DNA of 64,000 nt, from contig PBMI01000045.1 in the NCBI GenBank assembly GCA_002722545.1, forward strand, positions 1-64,000. Reading direction: 5' to 3'. The stretch comes from Opitutia bacterium (lineage in GTDB: Bacteria; Verrucomicrobiota; Verrucomicrobiia; Opitutales; Seribacteraceae). The stretch's first letter is position 1; the number at the start of each line of letters is the position of its first letter. Below, piece after piece: positions 41,051 through 49,737 of the stretch. The position numbers and the translations under genes are program-made. The notes under the pieces were generated by a model, which saw only the letters and a list, made by a program, of their open reading frames with translations, did not search any database and was not told the DNA's origin.

Positions 41051-42844
41051 ATGGCAGGTTATGGAATGCGTGATGGTTCGGCTATTATTAATGCGATAGG
41101 CCAGTATGCACAATATGCGGAAAGACGCGAAGAACGTGAGTACCAGCGTGAGCGACAAGAACGCTTAGACGCAGAGAACATGCGACGCCAGCGACTAGCT
41201 GATGAGCGCAGTAGTGCCTTGTTTGAGCGCCAGATGAGCGAGTACGACCACAAAGAGGCTGAGCGCCAAAGAATAGCTGATGAGCGCCAGCGATTAAGGG
41301 ACGCACGACAAGGCTATGTTGATGATGTTACGGCTTCAATTGACGAGCAGGAACGGGCGGAGCTGAACAGGTTTAATCGTGCGTTAACGCGCGATGGCGG
41401 CGACATAGAAGTAGCCAGCAATGGTGATGGTACGGTGTCGTTTGGTGTGCTTAAGTCTAACGGCGAACGAGCGCCATTAACCGTAAACCCAAACGACAAC
41501 ACGAGTACGCCTTTGCGAGCCAAGGAGGAAGATTTAAGTCGCCTACAGGCTCACGCTGCTAAAAGTATTGAGGTCGCGGAACAAAACGGCATAGCCCCTG
41601 AGCACCATGCAGCTTATGTACGCGCGAGTTTTACTGCGGACGAGAACGGTGTTGTGCGCGAGGCTTCACGCGATGAGTTTAAGGAAAACCTCAAGCAGCA
41701 AGGTTTGCTAAATGTTGCGCAGGATAAGCAGGTTTCACCGGATGAGGATGTTCCTACTGAAGAAAACCTCAATCGTTCAGCTGCGAGGCAAGAGGCCGCG
41801 AATGAGGCTAAGCGCGAGGGCACTCGTCGTTTAGCTGGTGTTAGTGGCCGTGTTGCTGCGCTGGAAAAAGCTTTCGGTAAAAAGGCGCACGGTGACTCTG
41901 CGAGGGCATCGTTTAAGGGTGATGTTGCGAAAGTTACGCCGAGCAATAAGGTTAGCACTCCCGAGGGAGCTGAGGACTTAGCCAAGACTAAGGAAGCGAT
42001 TGACCAATCAGGTGAAGCACTGCCAAAGGTGAATCGCGCCCTAGAGCCAATTGCACAGGTTGAGGACGTTGAGCAGAAGATGCAGGCCATTAAGGACAAG
42101 TATGCGGCTAAGCGCAAGCGCGCAGCTGTTGTCGGCGAGCTGTATCTAACGGGTAATATCAACGAAAAGCAAATGCGTAACTACATGGATACGGGCGATA
42201 TGCGTTTCAGTACGCATGATATTGAGAAGCACAGAGCCGATATTTATGAGGTGCAGGCGAACGCTAACGCTAAGGTAATTAAGGCGCGTAAAGAGCTGCT
42301 TAACGCTCAAGTGGCGGCGGCAAAAGCTACAACCACCAATGTAGAGTCACAGCAAAAAGCGCTTAAAGACACACGTAAGTACCTCGGTGATGTTGGCGCG
42401 TCGGTCGCTGGTTATATTGGTAGCATTCGAGGCTACAAACCTGCGCAAATCAAAGGGCTTGAGTCACAAATTAATATCCTTGCTGACCGCTTTATGGCTA
42501 ATGGCCGCTACAGTGTTGAGGCTATGAGTACGCCAGAATTTGCCGCAATGTGGTCGCATGGTATTGAGTCTTATCTTCGTGCTGAGCCAAATGCTGAGTT
42601 AACGGTGATGAGCGTTACGCCCTACATAACAGCGGTTGAGGCTAAGTATAAGCCCGAAACGGCTAATACAATCAAAGCTGTTAGCGCGTACTCAGGACTT
42701 GGCGTTAGTGAAGTCAGAGACGTTTATAACGACAGGTACAACGAGGATCGTGCGGAGTTCGAGCAAAAGGGCGGCCAGTGGAATGAAGCAGCCCAACGCG
42801 ATTTCGACGAGCTATTTAAGGAAACGTACCTTTATAAAAATTAG
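41051..42844 (+). CDS. Large internal virion protein (T7 gp15-like position)
   Basis: A 597-aa helical protein. Residues 20-90 form an Arg/Glu/Gln-rich coiled coil (YAERREEREYQRERQERLDAENMRRQR); the remainder is helical with charged repeats. No enzymatic motif is seen. The position between a gp14-like and a giant protein matches T7 gp15. The operator pair at 42840-42878 begins at its stop codon. Confidence 0.62.
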   Translation: MAGYGMRDGSAIINAIGQYAQYAERREEREYQRERQERLDAENMRRQRLADERSSALFERQMSEYDHKEAERQRIADERQRLRDARQGYVDDVTASIDEQERAELNRFNRALTRDGGDIEVASNGDGTVSFGVLKSNGERAPLTVNPNDNTSTPLRAKEEDLSRLQAHAAKSIEVAEQNGIAPEHHAAYVRASFTADENGVVREASRDEFKENLKQQGLLNVAQDKQVSPDEDVPTEENLNRSAARQEAANEAKREGTRRLAGVSGRVAALEKAFGKKAHGDSARASFKGDVAKVTPSNKVSTPEGAEDLAKTKEAIDQSGEALPKVNRALEPIAQVEDVEQKMQAIKDKYAAKRKRAAVVGELYLTGNINEKQMRNYMDTGDMRFSTHDIEKHRADIYEVQANANAKVIKARKELLNAQVAAAKATTTNVESQQKALKDTRKYLGDVGASVAGYIGSIRGYKPAQIKGLESQINILADRFMANGRYSVEAMSTPEFAAMWSHGIESYLRAEPNAELTVMSVTPYITAVEAKYKPETANTIKAVSAYSGLGVSEVRDVYNDRYNEDRAEFEQKGGQWNEAAQRDFDELFKETYLYKN

Positions 42845-42883
42845 TAACACTACTAAAAATCATAGTAGTAATAATGTTAAAAT
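42840..42883 (+). promoter_or_regulatory. Operator pair and promoter for the giant ejection protein
   Basis: ATTAGTAACACTACT (42840-42854, 11 of 15) and AGTAGTAATAATGTT (42864-42878, 12 of 15), centres 24 bp apart. A -10-like TAAAAT (42878-42883) begins at the last T of the second site; no clear -35. Confidence 0.5.
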
Positions 42884-42915
42884 CCCTATCACTTAATTGT
42901 GTTAGGGATTTTTTT
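42881..42915 (+). terminator. Terminator overlapping a promoter start
   Basis: AATCCCTATCAC pairs with GTGTTAGGGATT (one mismatch) around a six-base loop, followed by T5. Transcription from the -10 at 42878 would start near 42890 inside the left arm, so only read-through from upstream would form the full hairpin. Confidence 0.8.
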
Positions 42916-42921
42916 ATAAGT

Positions 42922-45900
42922 ATGAGTGATTTCATAGATGAGTTGATCCGAAGGGGCGAGCGTAGAGGAGACTTTGCCAAGAACAAACCAGAGGACGCAA
43001 TTGATGATGTTGAGCTACGGGATGGCGATAGTGGCGGTATCGGTGAGCCAAAAGATGCGCGTTTCGAGGGCTTTAACACTGTGGAAAAGCCGCATGATTG
43101 GCGTAATGACGACCACCCAAACGCAAGTGACGCGCAGGCCGTAACGCAGGGTGTGCTTGATGAAGGTGGCTACGTTGTAAAAGGCAATGAACGAGGACGG
43201 TACAAGCGCCCACTGTCACGTATGTATGATAAGAATGGCAATGACATTGCGTCGCGCATGGTTGAGTCGGGTGCGGCTGCACCAGATAGAAGTGTCGATG
43301 CCACGCAGGCTGAAATGCTTGGCATTGCCCGTCGAGCGTTGGGCTATGCTCCGTCAAGTGACGAGAAGATGAACGCAGTAGGCCAGAAAATCCGTGAGAG
43401 CAACGATGAGTTCAGGCCGTGGGAAAATGCGGTTTTAGAGTCTAAAGTGTACGACCGACGCTCAACGTTTGAACGTGCATTTGACCGTGGTACTGATGAA
43501 ACAAAAGCGGCGCTAGGTGGCGCGCTTAACTATATCGGTGAAATGGTCGGCAATGAGGAATGGGCTGCCGAGGGTCGGGAGATTGCGCGTAGGCACGGTG
43601 TTGATGCGGCTCTTAATAAGCGTAAATTCGAGTCTGTAGACAAGGTTGAGGGCTTTAGTGATGCTTTAGACTATGTGGTCGAAACTCTAGGCGAGGCCGC
43701 CCCTGGTCTTATAGTCGATGCGTTAGCTACTGCGGGCACTGTGGCAGTCGGTGCAGTGTCAGGTGGTGCAGGTGCTGCTGCGGGTGTCGGGCTAATGGGG
43801 GCTATGCGAGCTACCGCTGGTCGAGCGCTCATGAAAGGTGCGAAAGCTGGCCTATACGCTGGCCCCGCGTTATCTGGGTTCGTACAGTCTGCGGGTGCTA
43901 TGGAGAACCGTTTGGACAGCACAGGTGAGGGTGAGCACACAGAGGCCGCGACGCTATCGGGTGCTGCTGGCGCTGCGCTAAATGCACTGCCTTTCGTTGC
44001 TGTGCTTGGTAAATCGCTCAAAGCTACTGGCCTGTCTGATGAGGCTGCAAAACCAGTGATGGATGCGCTATCGAAGCCGTCTGTTACCAAGCGTTTAAAA
44101 GATGTTTTAGGCACTACGGCAATCGGTGCTGCGGCGGAGGGCATTACTGAAACGGCGCAAGTTATAACTGATGAGATTATCGCCACAGAGGTAGGTGATG
44201 ATGAGTGGAGACTAGAAACGCGCGACGCTGTTGAAGCGGGTATCCGAGCTGTTATCGGCGGTGGTGCTATGGGTGGTATCGCATCTACAGCGGGTAATGC
44301 TGTTGGCTTTATGCGCGAGTACAACCAAGCTCGTCAGGGAGCAGATGCAGAGGGCGAACAAATAAATGCTGATGGCTGGAGGGCTGACACTGTTGAGGAA
44401 GTAGAGGACGACGGTGTTCCATTTTCGAGTGACGACTCGCTTGAGCAGAGTGTTGAGCGAGCAGCTAAAAAGCGCCCTAAAAGCAAACCGAACGCCAAGG
44501 TAGAAACAGATGATACGGGAGTCGTAGGCCAAGGCCAATTTGATTCGCTAACTACCCGTGATGTGCCAAACCTAAGCAGTGACCGCTACGATGAGCTACG
44601 CGAAATACTTGAGCCAAAAGGTAAGCCGCTTAATGAGTCTCAGGTAGGAGCGCTTATTGATAACGGCACACTAACAAATGAGGAATTAGCGCGCTACGCC
44701 GCTGATAGTCACTATGGCGCAAGCACTCCGCTAAGTGGCGGGTATGACAAGGCTCGTGGTGATGAGGCACTTGCCCGTGTCTTTAAGCAAGTAGTTCGTC
44801 TGTCTCGTGATGGTAAACTCAAGCTGACTGAGCAAGAACGCAACCGTTTAACAGAGGCTGAGGAAGAAAGCACGGATACCGCGTTAAGAGCGGCGTTAGG
44901 GTCTATCAACCCAGAATTCAATAACATTGTGTATCGCAATGCTAACCAATTCGATGGTCGCGCTATGTTTCGTGACTACAGCAAAATCAAACGCGACCGA
45001 ATAAAGAACCGTGAACGTATCAAGAAAGAAGCGCAAGTCGAGAAGTCAATTGAGAACGCGCCGACTGTTAAGATTCCAGAAGGTGAAGCGCCTAAAGAAA
45101 AGCCAAAAGGTGTCGTAAAAAGCGCCCCAGATTGGATCAAAGAAGGCCGCAAGCCAAGCAAAGAAGAAATCGACGAAGCAATGGCTATGCTGGATAACGC
45201 GAAGGACAAGCTTAAAGTCCGCATCAGAAATGTTATTCAGGGCAAAGGCAAGAATACACAGGCCGCTAGAGATATATTCGCTGTCGAGGTGGCTAAGAAT
45301 GCAAAACAACTAGCCGAGGTAGGCCAACACTATGACTTCGAGTCATCAGGTTCGCTTGAGGCCGACAAGCTTACTCTACTGAACAAGATTGTTGATAGCA
45401 GCATTGAAGGTACTAAGCCAGATAAACCCAAGGCGAAGGAGAAAGCGCAGAAGCCGACCACCACTGAGGGCAAGGTTGAGTATCTTAAGCAAGAGCTTGG
45501 AACACGTACGGCCAGTGATGGTGATATGGGTAAATTGCTGGAATCGCATGACCAGTACCGTAAGTTCGTTAAAGATGGTGACGCGGTTGATCCGTCTAAA
45601 TTGTCCGATACTGCGCGTAACACATTAAAACAGCGCGCTAAGTTCGCTGATAATAAAGATATAGTTAAGCAAATCGATGAGCTACAGGCGCGTGTTGATA
45701 AGTTCGAGTTCATTCAGTCGTTCCGCAAGGCGGTGGATTCTATGTACGAGGAGACCGCAGCAACGAAGTCTCAACGTGAAATGGGTGAGCGTACAGACCA
45801 GCAAGTCGCGTACAGTGAGCGTGATGAGAACGGTGATGAGCGAAACGTTGGTGATGTTCAGAGTGTTGTGGACACCGGCGATAATGACCTAGAGGTTGCG

Positions 45901-48900
45901 GCCAACTACACCCGCAGAACGCAAATGGCCGAGCGTGTCTATAAAGAGCTAAAGAAAATCAAGGGTATGAATAACGCGGCTCTTGTTAAGTTCATGCGCG
46001 AAACTGTAAAACCTACAGAGCGCGAAGCAGCCCTCGGAGACCGCCTGCCTAAGCGAACCCGCAAGCGCAAGGCTATTGATAACCAGAAAACGACCAAGGA
46101 CAACCAGTTTGACCAGTTCGATACGAACAAACCATTGTTCACCTATGGCGACCAAGAAAAACGCCCAGATACTCGCCACTTGTCGAAAGGCACGGTTAAC
46201 CGACTCAAAGAGCACTTGGAGAACGATGATTTAGAAGCGTTTGGCAAGCTGTTAGAAAAGACAGGGATTATGCCCAAAGAGGCGACAATTGGTGAAGTGA
46301 AAATGACACCTAGTGAGCGCCTAGCTTCGGCGGCGCGTAATTCGTTCGCGAACAACAAGCTATACAGGTCAGCTCGCGCACGTTCAGGTGAGAAGCGAAG
46401 TGATCGCGGCCTTATGGTACGTGACAATGAATCGGGTAAACCACTTAATGTTGACTTGGACGCTGTTACTCGATGGGCATTGCGTGAGGACAAAATTGAC
46501 CTTAATGACGGCGACATAAATCTCAACGAAGAGCTTGCTACTGCGGTGCTAAGTGGTATTTCAGCGTTGGCCGACCTGCGCCTTGATGATGGCCGCCCAA
46601 TGTTTAGCTTTAACCTAGATACTATTCGTGATAGCGCTGTAGTGTACCGTGTTGATGGCGATAAACTGGCATCTGTGACTATGGGGTCTATCCGCAACGG
46701 CCTCAACTACAAAGGCAAAAAGCGCAGTACGAAAGTTGATGTTGTCCAGCCTAAGCATGTGGACAGAGATAAGCGCTCTCTGCTGCGTAGAATAGGCATT
46801 AAGCTGTCAGATAAGCCAGACTTCAATACGATCATTGCAGTGGCTGAGAACGCCGTAGCGGTGGGTGATTTACTGCCTAAAGAGCTGGTTTCTCTTACTT
46901 CGTCGATTGAGCACAACTTGAGGTCTAGCCGAACGCTGTCGGACTTAATGCCAGAAGATATAGGCAACGTGTACCGTGATGAAGTGTCCTATGACGATAT
47001 TGCTTCATTGGTCTCAAAGGCTGTGAACGAGGGTAAAATCACTGAGGAACGCGGTGATGAGATACTACTCGATGCCAAAAATAGGGTGTTTGATAAGGAC
47101 TTTGAGCAAGCGGCCAAAGAAGGTGGGGAGCTAACTATCGACACGGCGCGTGTTGATGATGAGATAGCGAACCGCGATGAAGTCTCTACGGCGAACAATA
47201 CGCGAGGCGTGTTACGTAAGACCAAGCGCAAGGACAAAAGTGGTGGCGGAGCGCAAACGGCTATTAGAAGGTCACTTGAACAAAGTGTAGAGTCGGCAAA
47301 AGCAGATTACCAACTTGCCGTAAGGAGACCTGATAGAGTTTCAGCAGACGGTGTTGATGTTAAGGCGAAACTAGTAGCGGAGGCCAAACGTAAATTAGAG
47401 GTGGCTGAGTTAGCGCTTAAAAGCTACAAGGATACAGAAGTTGGAGAAGGCACGGACTTGAGCAAAGGCCGCAAAATTCAGCTAAACCGCAAGCTAAAGA
47501 AAGTGGTTAAGCGCAATCGTGGCCTGGCTAGAAAGTCTATGTTCCGTTTCTTTGAAATGACGCGCACACGTCTAGCTCGCATTCACCCAGATGCTGCGGC
47601 GAGGGCGGACAGGTTCACTGCACTACAACGAAATGCTACGGAGTATTTCGCGTCACGTATTGGCAAGGAGGTAGGAGACAATAAGGCGATTCAGAAGGGC
47701 TACGAGGACTCTATTAACAAGGTTAAAAGTCCCGAGCGTGAGAAGTACGAGGCTTTCATAGCACAGCTAAATGCGTACGTTAGAAAGCATGATAAAAACT
47801 TCAAGCCTGTAGCATCTAAGGTCCACCTAGACTTGCATGCTGTTGAACGAAACAGAGGAGGTTTCTTGTCCATACTTCGTGAGGCGGGAGTTAAGAACCC
47901 AGAGGCCACGCTTGACTCAATACTGGACGGTCGAGGATACCCAGAGTACGCAATTAGACCGGAGCTTAGCAATCAACCAAGGTCGGGGCGTAGGGTGCTA
48001 GAGCCACTTTACGAGAAGCTAAAGGAAGGTGGCTACGTGGATACAGACGCACCGAGACACTTACTCCGCCTTGTTAACTCGTCAACTAGCTGGGCTGCAT
48101 GGAATGAGACGCATGGCGGCGTTAAAAACGGTAAGTGGGATTCTAATGCAGAGTTCAATCGCATACAGAGCGAGGTGCATACGGGCAATCGTCAGGAGTT
48201 CGCTAAGTTGTATCAGGGCGTTACGGGGCGTTTAGGCATGAACATGTCGCCTATACTACGTAACCTTAACTCTGCTGCTTTAGCTTTTCAGTCGGCTACG
48301 GTGCTGTGGTTCACTGGCCTAGCGAGTGTGCCGGAGGTAGCGGCAACATACTCTCGTATGCGCGGCGATACTAAAGGAATGCTGGACGACGCCAAGAGCG
48401 TTTTAACAGGGGTAGGGCGAGAGAAAATGTTTAAGGTCGCTCGCGATTTTGACATTATCACCGATGACGCTATCGAGCACTCGCTACAAGAAATGTACAA
48501 CATGAACGACTTAACTATGGGTCGTATCTCACAAGGTATCCAAGCCTTTGTGTTCAAGTACAACGGCCAAAACTATGTGACCAAAATGACACGTGCAATA
48601 GCGACTAAGGCGGCTGAACGCTACCTTGTTCGTGCCGTGGAAGATGGGGCTGATGGGGAGAAGCGCTTAAAAGAGCTAGGCGTAACTGCGGCAGACGTTA
48701 AAGCATTCGCATCGGACGCAGACTTAACAAGCCCAGCTGGTAAACGTTATCGTGATGCGGTTCACCAGTTCGTTAATGAGGCCGTGACTAACCCACGTTC
48801 TACGCAGCTACCGCTTGTGGCAAATGATCCGCGTTTCTTACTCGTGACTACCCTTAAAAAGTTCTTCTACGGGTTCTATGACAACGTACACAAGTCGTTG

Positions 48901-49305
48901 GCTAAAGGGTTTAAGGACAGAAGTTCAAGTGTCGATCCTTGGAAAGCAGTAGCTGTTACAGCGGCGGTTGCCCTCCCATTGGCACTAATTGCGGAGCTTA
49001 TACGCGAGCAGATTAGATACCCGTTTGGCCGCCCTAAGTGGCAGGGTGAGCGTGACTTGGTGGATTGGGGCGGCAGTGTTCTCGCGGCTACTGGTCTACT
49101 CGGACCCGCAACGATGGCCGAATCTATCTACGCTGGTACAACCTATGGTAATCACCCTGTCGTGGCTGCTATGGGACCGACCGCTCAGTTTGCTGTTGAT
49201 GTGGCGACACTTGAAATGCAGCCGAGCCGTGTTGTGCCGCTGGCTAACCAGATACCTTGGATGGCTAAGCCTATCAACGAGTCGGTCAAGAATTTAATTA
49301 AATAA
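42922..49305 (+). CDS. Giant ejection protein with SNase-like N-terminal segment
   Basis: A 2127-aa protein from ATG 42922 (MSDFIDEL); the earlier in-frame ATG at 42874 lies in the promoter/hairpin. Near residues 80-130, GNERGRYKRPLSRMYDKNGNDIASRMVESG resembles the C-terminal part of an SNase fold. A Gly/Ala-rich hydrophobic region (about 270-460) could span membranes. Long charged helical stretches follow. The C-terminus (about 1780-2080, VLWFTGLASVPEVAATYSRMRGDTKG onward) resembles large polyvalent-protein domains of phage ejected proteins. It occupies the T7 gp16 position. No transglycosylase or RNA polymerase motif is evident. Confidence 0.75.
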   Translation: MSDFIDELIRRGERRGDFAKNKPEDAIDDVELRDGDSGGIGEPKDARFEGFNTVEKPHDWRNDDHPNASDAQAVTQGVLDEGGYVVKGNERGRYKRPLSRMYDKNGNDIASRMVESGAAAPDRSVDATQAEMLGIARRALGYAPSSDEKMNAVGQKIRESNDEFRPWENAVLESKVYDRRSTFERAFDRGTDETKAALGGALNYIGEMVGNEEWAAEGREIARRHGVDAALNKRKFESVDKVEGFSDALDYVVETLGEAAPGLIVDALATAGTVAVGAVSGGAGAAAGVGLMGAMRATAGRALMKGAKAGLYAGPALSGFVQSAGAMENRLDSTGEGEHTEAATLSGAAGAALNALPFVAVLGKSLKATGLSDEAAKPVMDALSKPSVTKRLKDVLGTTAIGAAAEGITETAQVITDEIIATEVGDDEWRLETRDAVEAGIRAVIGGGAMGGIASTAGNAVGFMREYNQARQGADAEGEQINADGWRADTVEEVEDDGVPFSSDDSLEQSVERAAKKRPKSKPNAKVETDDTGVVGQGQFDSLTTRDVPNLSSDRYDELREILEPKGKPLNESQVGALIDNGTLTNEELARYAADSHYGASTPLSGGYDKARGDEALARVFKQVVRLSRDGKLKLTEQERNRLTEAEEESTDTALRAALGSINPEFNNIVYRNANQFDGRAMFRDYSKIKRDRIKNRERIKKEAQVEKSIENAPTVKIPEGEAPKEKPKGVVKSAPDWIKEGRKPSKEEIDEAMAMLDNAKDKLKVRIRNVIQGKGKNTQAARDIFAVEVAKNAKQLAEVGQHYDFESSGSLEADKLTLLNKIVDSSIEGTKPDKPKAKEKAQKPTTTEGKVEYLKQELGTRTASDGDMGKLLESHDQYRKFVKDGDAVDPSKLSDTARNTLKQRAKFADNKDIVKQIDELQARVDKFEFIQSFRKAVDSMYEETAATKSQREMGERTDQQVAYSERDENGDERNVGDVQSVVDTGDNDLEVAANYTRRTQMAERVYKELKKIKGMNNAALVKFMRETVKPTEREAALGDRLPKRTRKRKAIDNQKTTKDNQFDQFDTNKPLFTYGDQEKRPDTRHLSKGTVNRLKEHLENDDLEAFGKLLEKTGIMPKEATIGEVKMTPSERLASAARNSFANNKLYRSARARSGEKRSDRGLMVRDNESGKPLNVDLDAVTRWALREDKIDLNDGDINLNEELATAVLSGISALADLRLDDGRPMFSFNLDTIRDSAVVYRVDGDKLASVTMGSIRNGLNYKGKKRSTKVDVVQPKHVDRDKRSLLRRIGIKLSDKPDFNTIIAVAENAVAVGDLLPKELVSLTSSIEHNLRSSRTLSDLMPEDIGNVYRDEVSYDDIASLVSKAVNEGKITEERGDEILLDAKNRVFDKDFEQAAKEGGELTIDTARVDDEIANRDEVSTANNTRGVLRKTKRKDKSGGGAQTAIRRSLEQSVESAKADYQLAVRRPDRVSADGVDVKAKLVAEAKRKLEVAELALKSYKDTEVGEGTDLSKGRKIQLNRKLKKVVKRNRGLARKSMFRFFEMTRTRLARIHPDAAARADRFTALQRNATEYFASRIGKEVGDNKAIQKGYEDSINKVKSPEREKYEAFIAQLNAYVRKHDKNFKPVASKVHLDLHAVERNRGGFLSILREAGVKNPEATLDSILDGRGYPEYAIRPELSNQPRSGRRVLEPLYEKLKEGGYVDTDAPRHLLRLVNSSTSWAAWNETHGGVKNGKWDSNAEFNRIQSEVHTGNRQEFAKLYQGVTGRLGMNMSPILRNLNSAALAFQSATVLWFTGLASVPEVAATYSRMRGDTKGMLDDAKSVLTGVGREKMFKVARDFDIITDDAIEHSLQEMYNMNDLTMGRISQGIQAFVFKYNGQNYVTKMTRAIATKAAERYLVRAVEDGADGEKRLKELGVTAADVKAFASDADLTSPAGKRYRDAVHQFVNEAVTNPRSTQLPLVANDPRFLLVTTLKKFFYGFYDNVHKSLAKGFKDRSSSVDPWKAVAVTAAVALPLALIAELIREQIRYPFGRPKWQGERDLVDWGGSVLAATGLLGPATMAESIYAGTTYGNHPVVAAMGPTAQFAVDVATLEMQPSRVVPLANQIPWMAKPINESVKNLIK

Positions 49306-49345
49306 AACAGTAATGCTGTTATAATGCCCCATAAGTAACACTAAT
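49306..49345 (+). promoter_or_regulatory. Promoter with operators inside a terminator
   Basis: AACAGTAATGCTGTT (49306-49320, 14 of 15) runs directly into a perfect -10 TATAAT (49320-49325); the -35 is weak. A second site ATAAGTAACACTAAT (49331-49345, 11 of 15) lies 25 bp on, inside the terminator loop. Confidence 0.65.
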
Positions 49346-49361
49346 ATTTATGGGGCTTTTT
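49326..49361 (+). terminator. Terminator after the giant gene
   Basis: GCCCCATAA (49326-49334) pairs with TTATGGGGC (49348-49356), followed by T5. The predicted start of the adjacent promoter (about 49332) falls in its left arm. Confidence 0.85.
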
Positions 49362-49362
49362 C

Positions 49363-49737
49363 ATGGTAGAACCAAGAACAAAAAACTTCAAGCCTTCGGA
49401 GCTACGCTGTAAATGTGACTTCTGCAAAGGTGAAGTGGAGAACGAATGTGATCCATATGCGCTGCGGATGCTTCAAAAAATTCGTGATGAGGTTGGTCCT
49501 CTTGCGTTAACGAGCGCCTACCGCTGTGCTAGACACCCCGAAGAGGCGGAAAAAGAACAACCAGGTCAACACTTCAAAGGTGTCGCTTTTGATATTTATG
49601 TGCCGTGGGGCGTAAAACGAATGCAGATTGTTGAGCTTGCGTTAAAGCTGGGCGCAAAGGGCTTCGGCTTTGCTAACTCGTTCCTGCATATCGACTGGCG
49701 TGTGTCGAGTGAACCTGTTAGTTGGACGTATCATTAA
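49363..49737 (+). CDS. Endolysin, peptidase M15 (D-Ala-D-Ala carboxypeptidase-like)
   Basis: A 124-aa protein of the Peptidase_M15_3 type. The zinc ligands are seen in HFKGVAFDI (His near 80, Asp near 86) and LHIDWR (His near 114); LTSAYRCARHP is the conserved Arg/Ser strand. It should cleave peptidoglycan peptides for host lysis. It lacks a signal peptide, so a holin is needed. It has its own promoter-operator and is followed with TAATG overlap by the tail gene. Confidence 0.88.
   Translation: MVEPRTKNFKPSELRCKCDFCKGEVENECDPYALRMLQKIRDEVGPLALTSAYRCARHPEEAEKEQPGQHFKGVAFDIYVPWGVKRMQIVELALKLGAKGFGFANSFLHIDWRVSSEPVSWTYH

Noticed and set aside
42922-49305. Giant protein considered as an N4-like virion RNA polymerase
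   Set aside because: No T7/N4-type polymerase motifs could be found by eye; position and composition fit an ejection protein.
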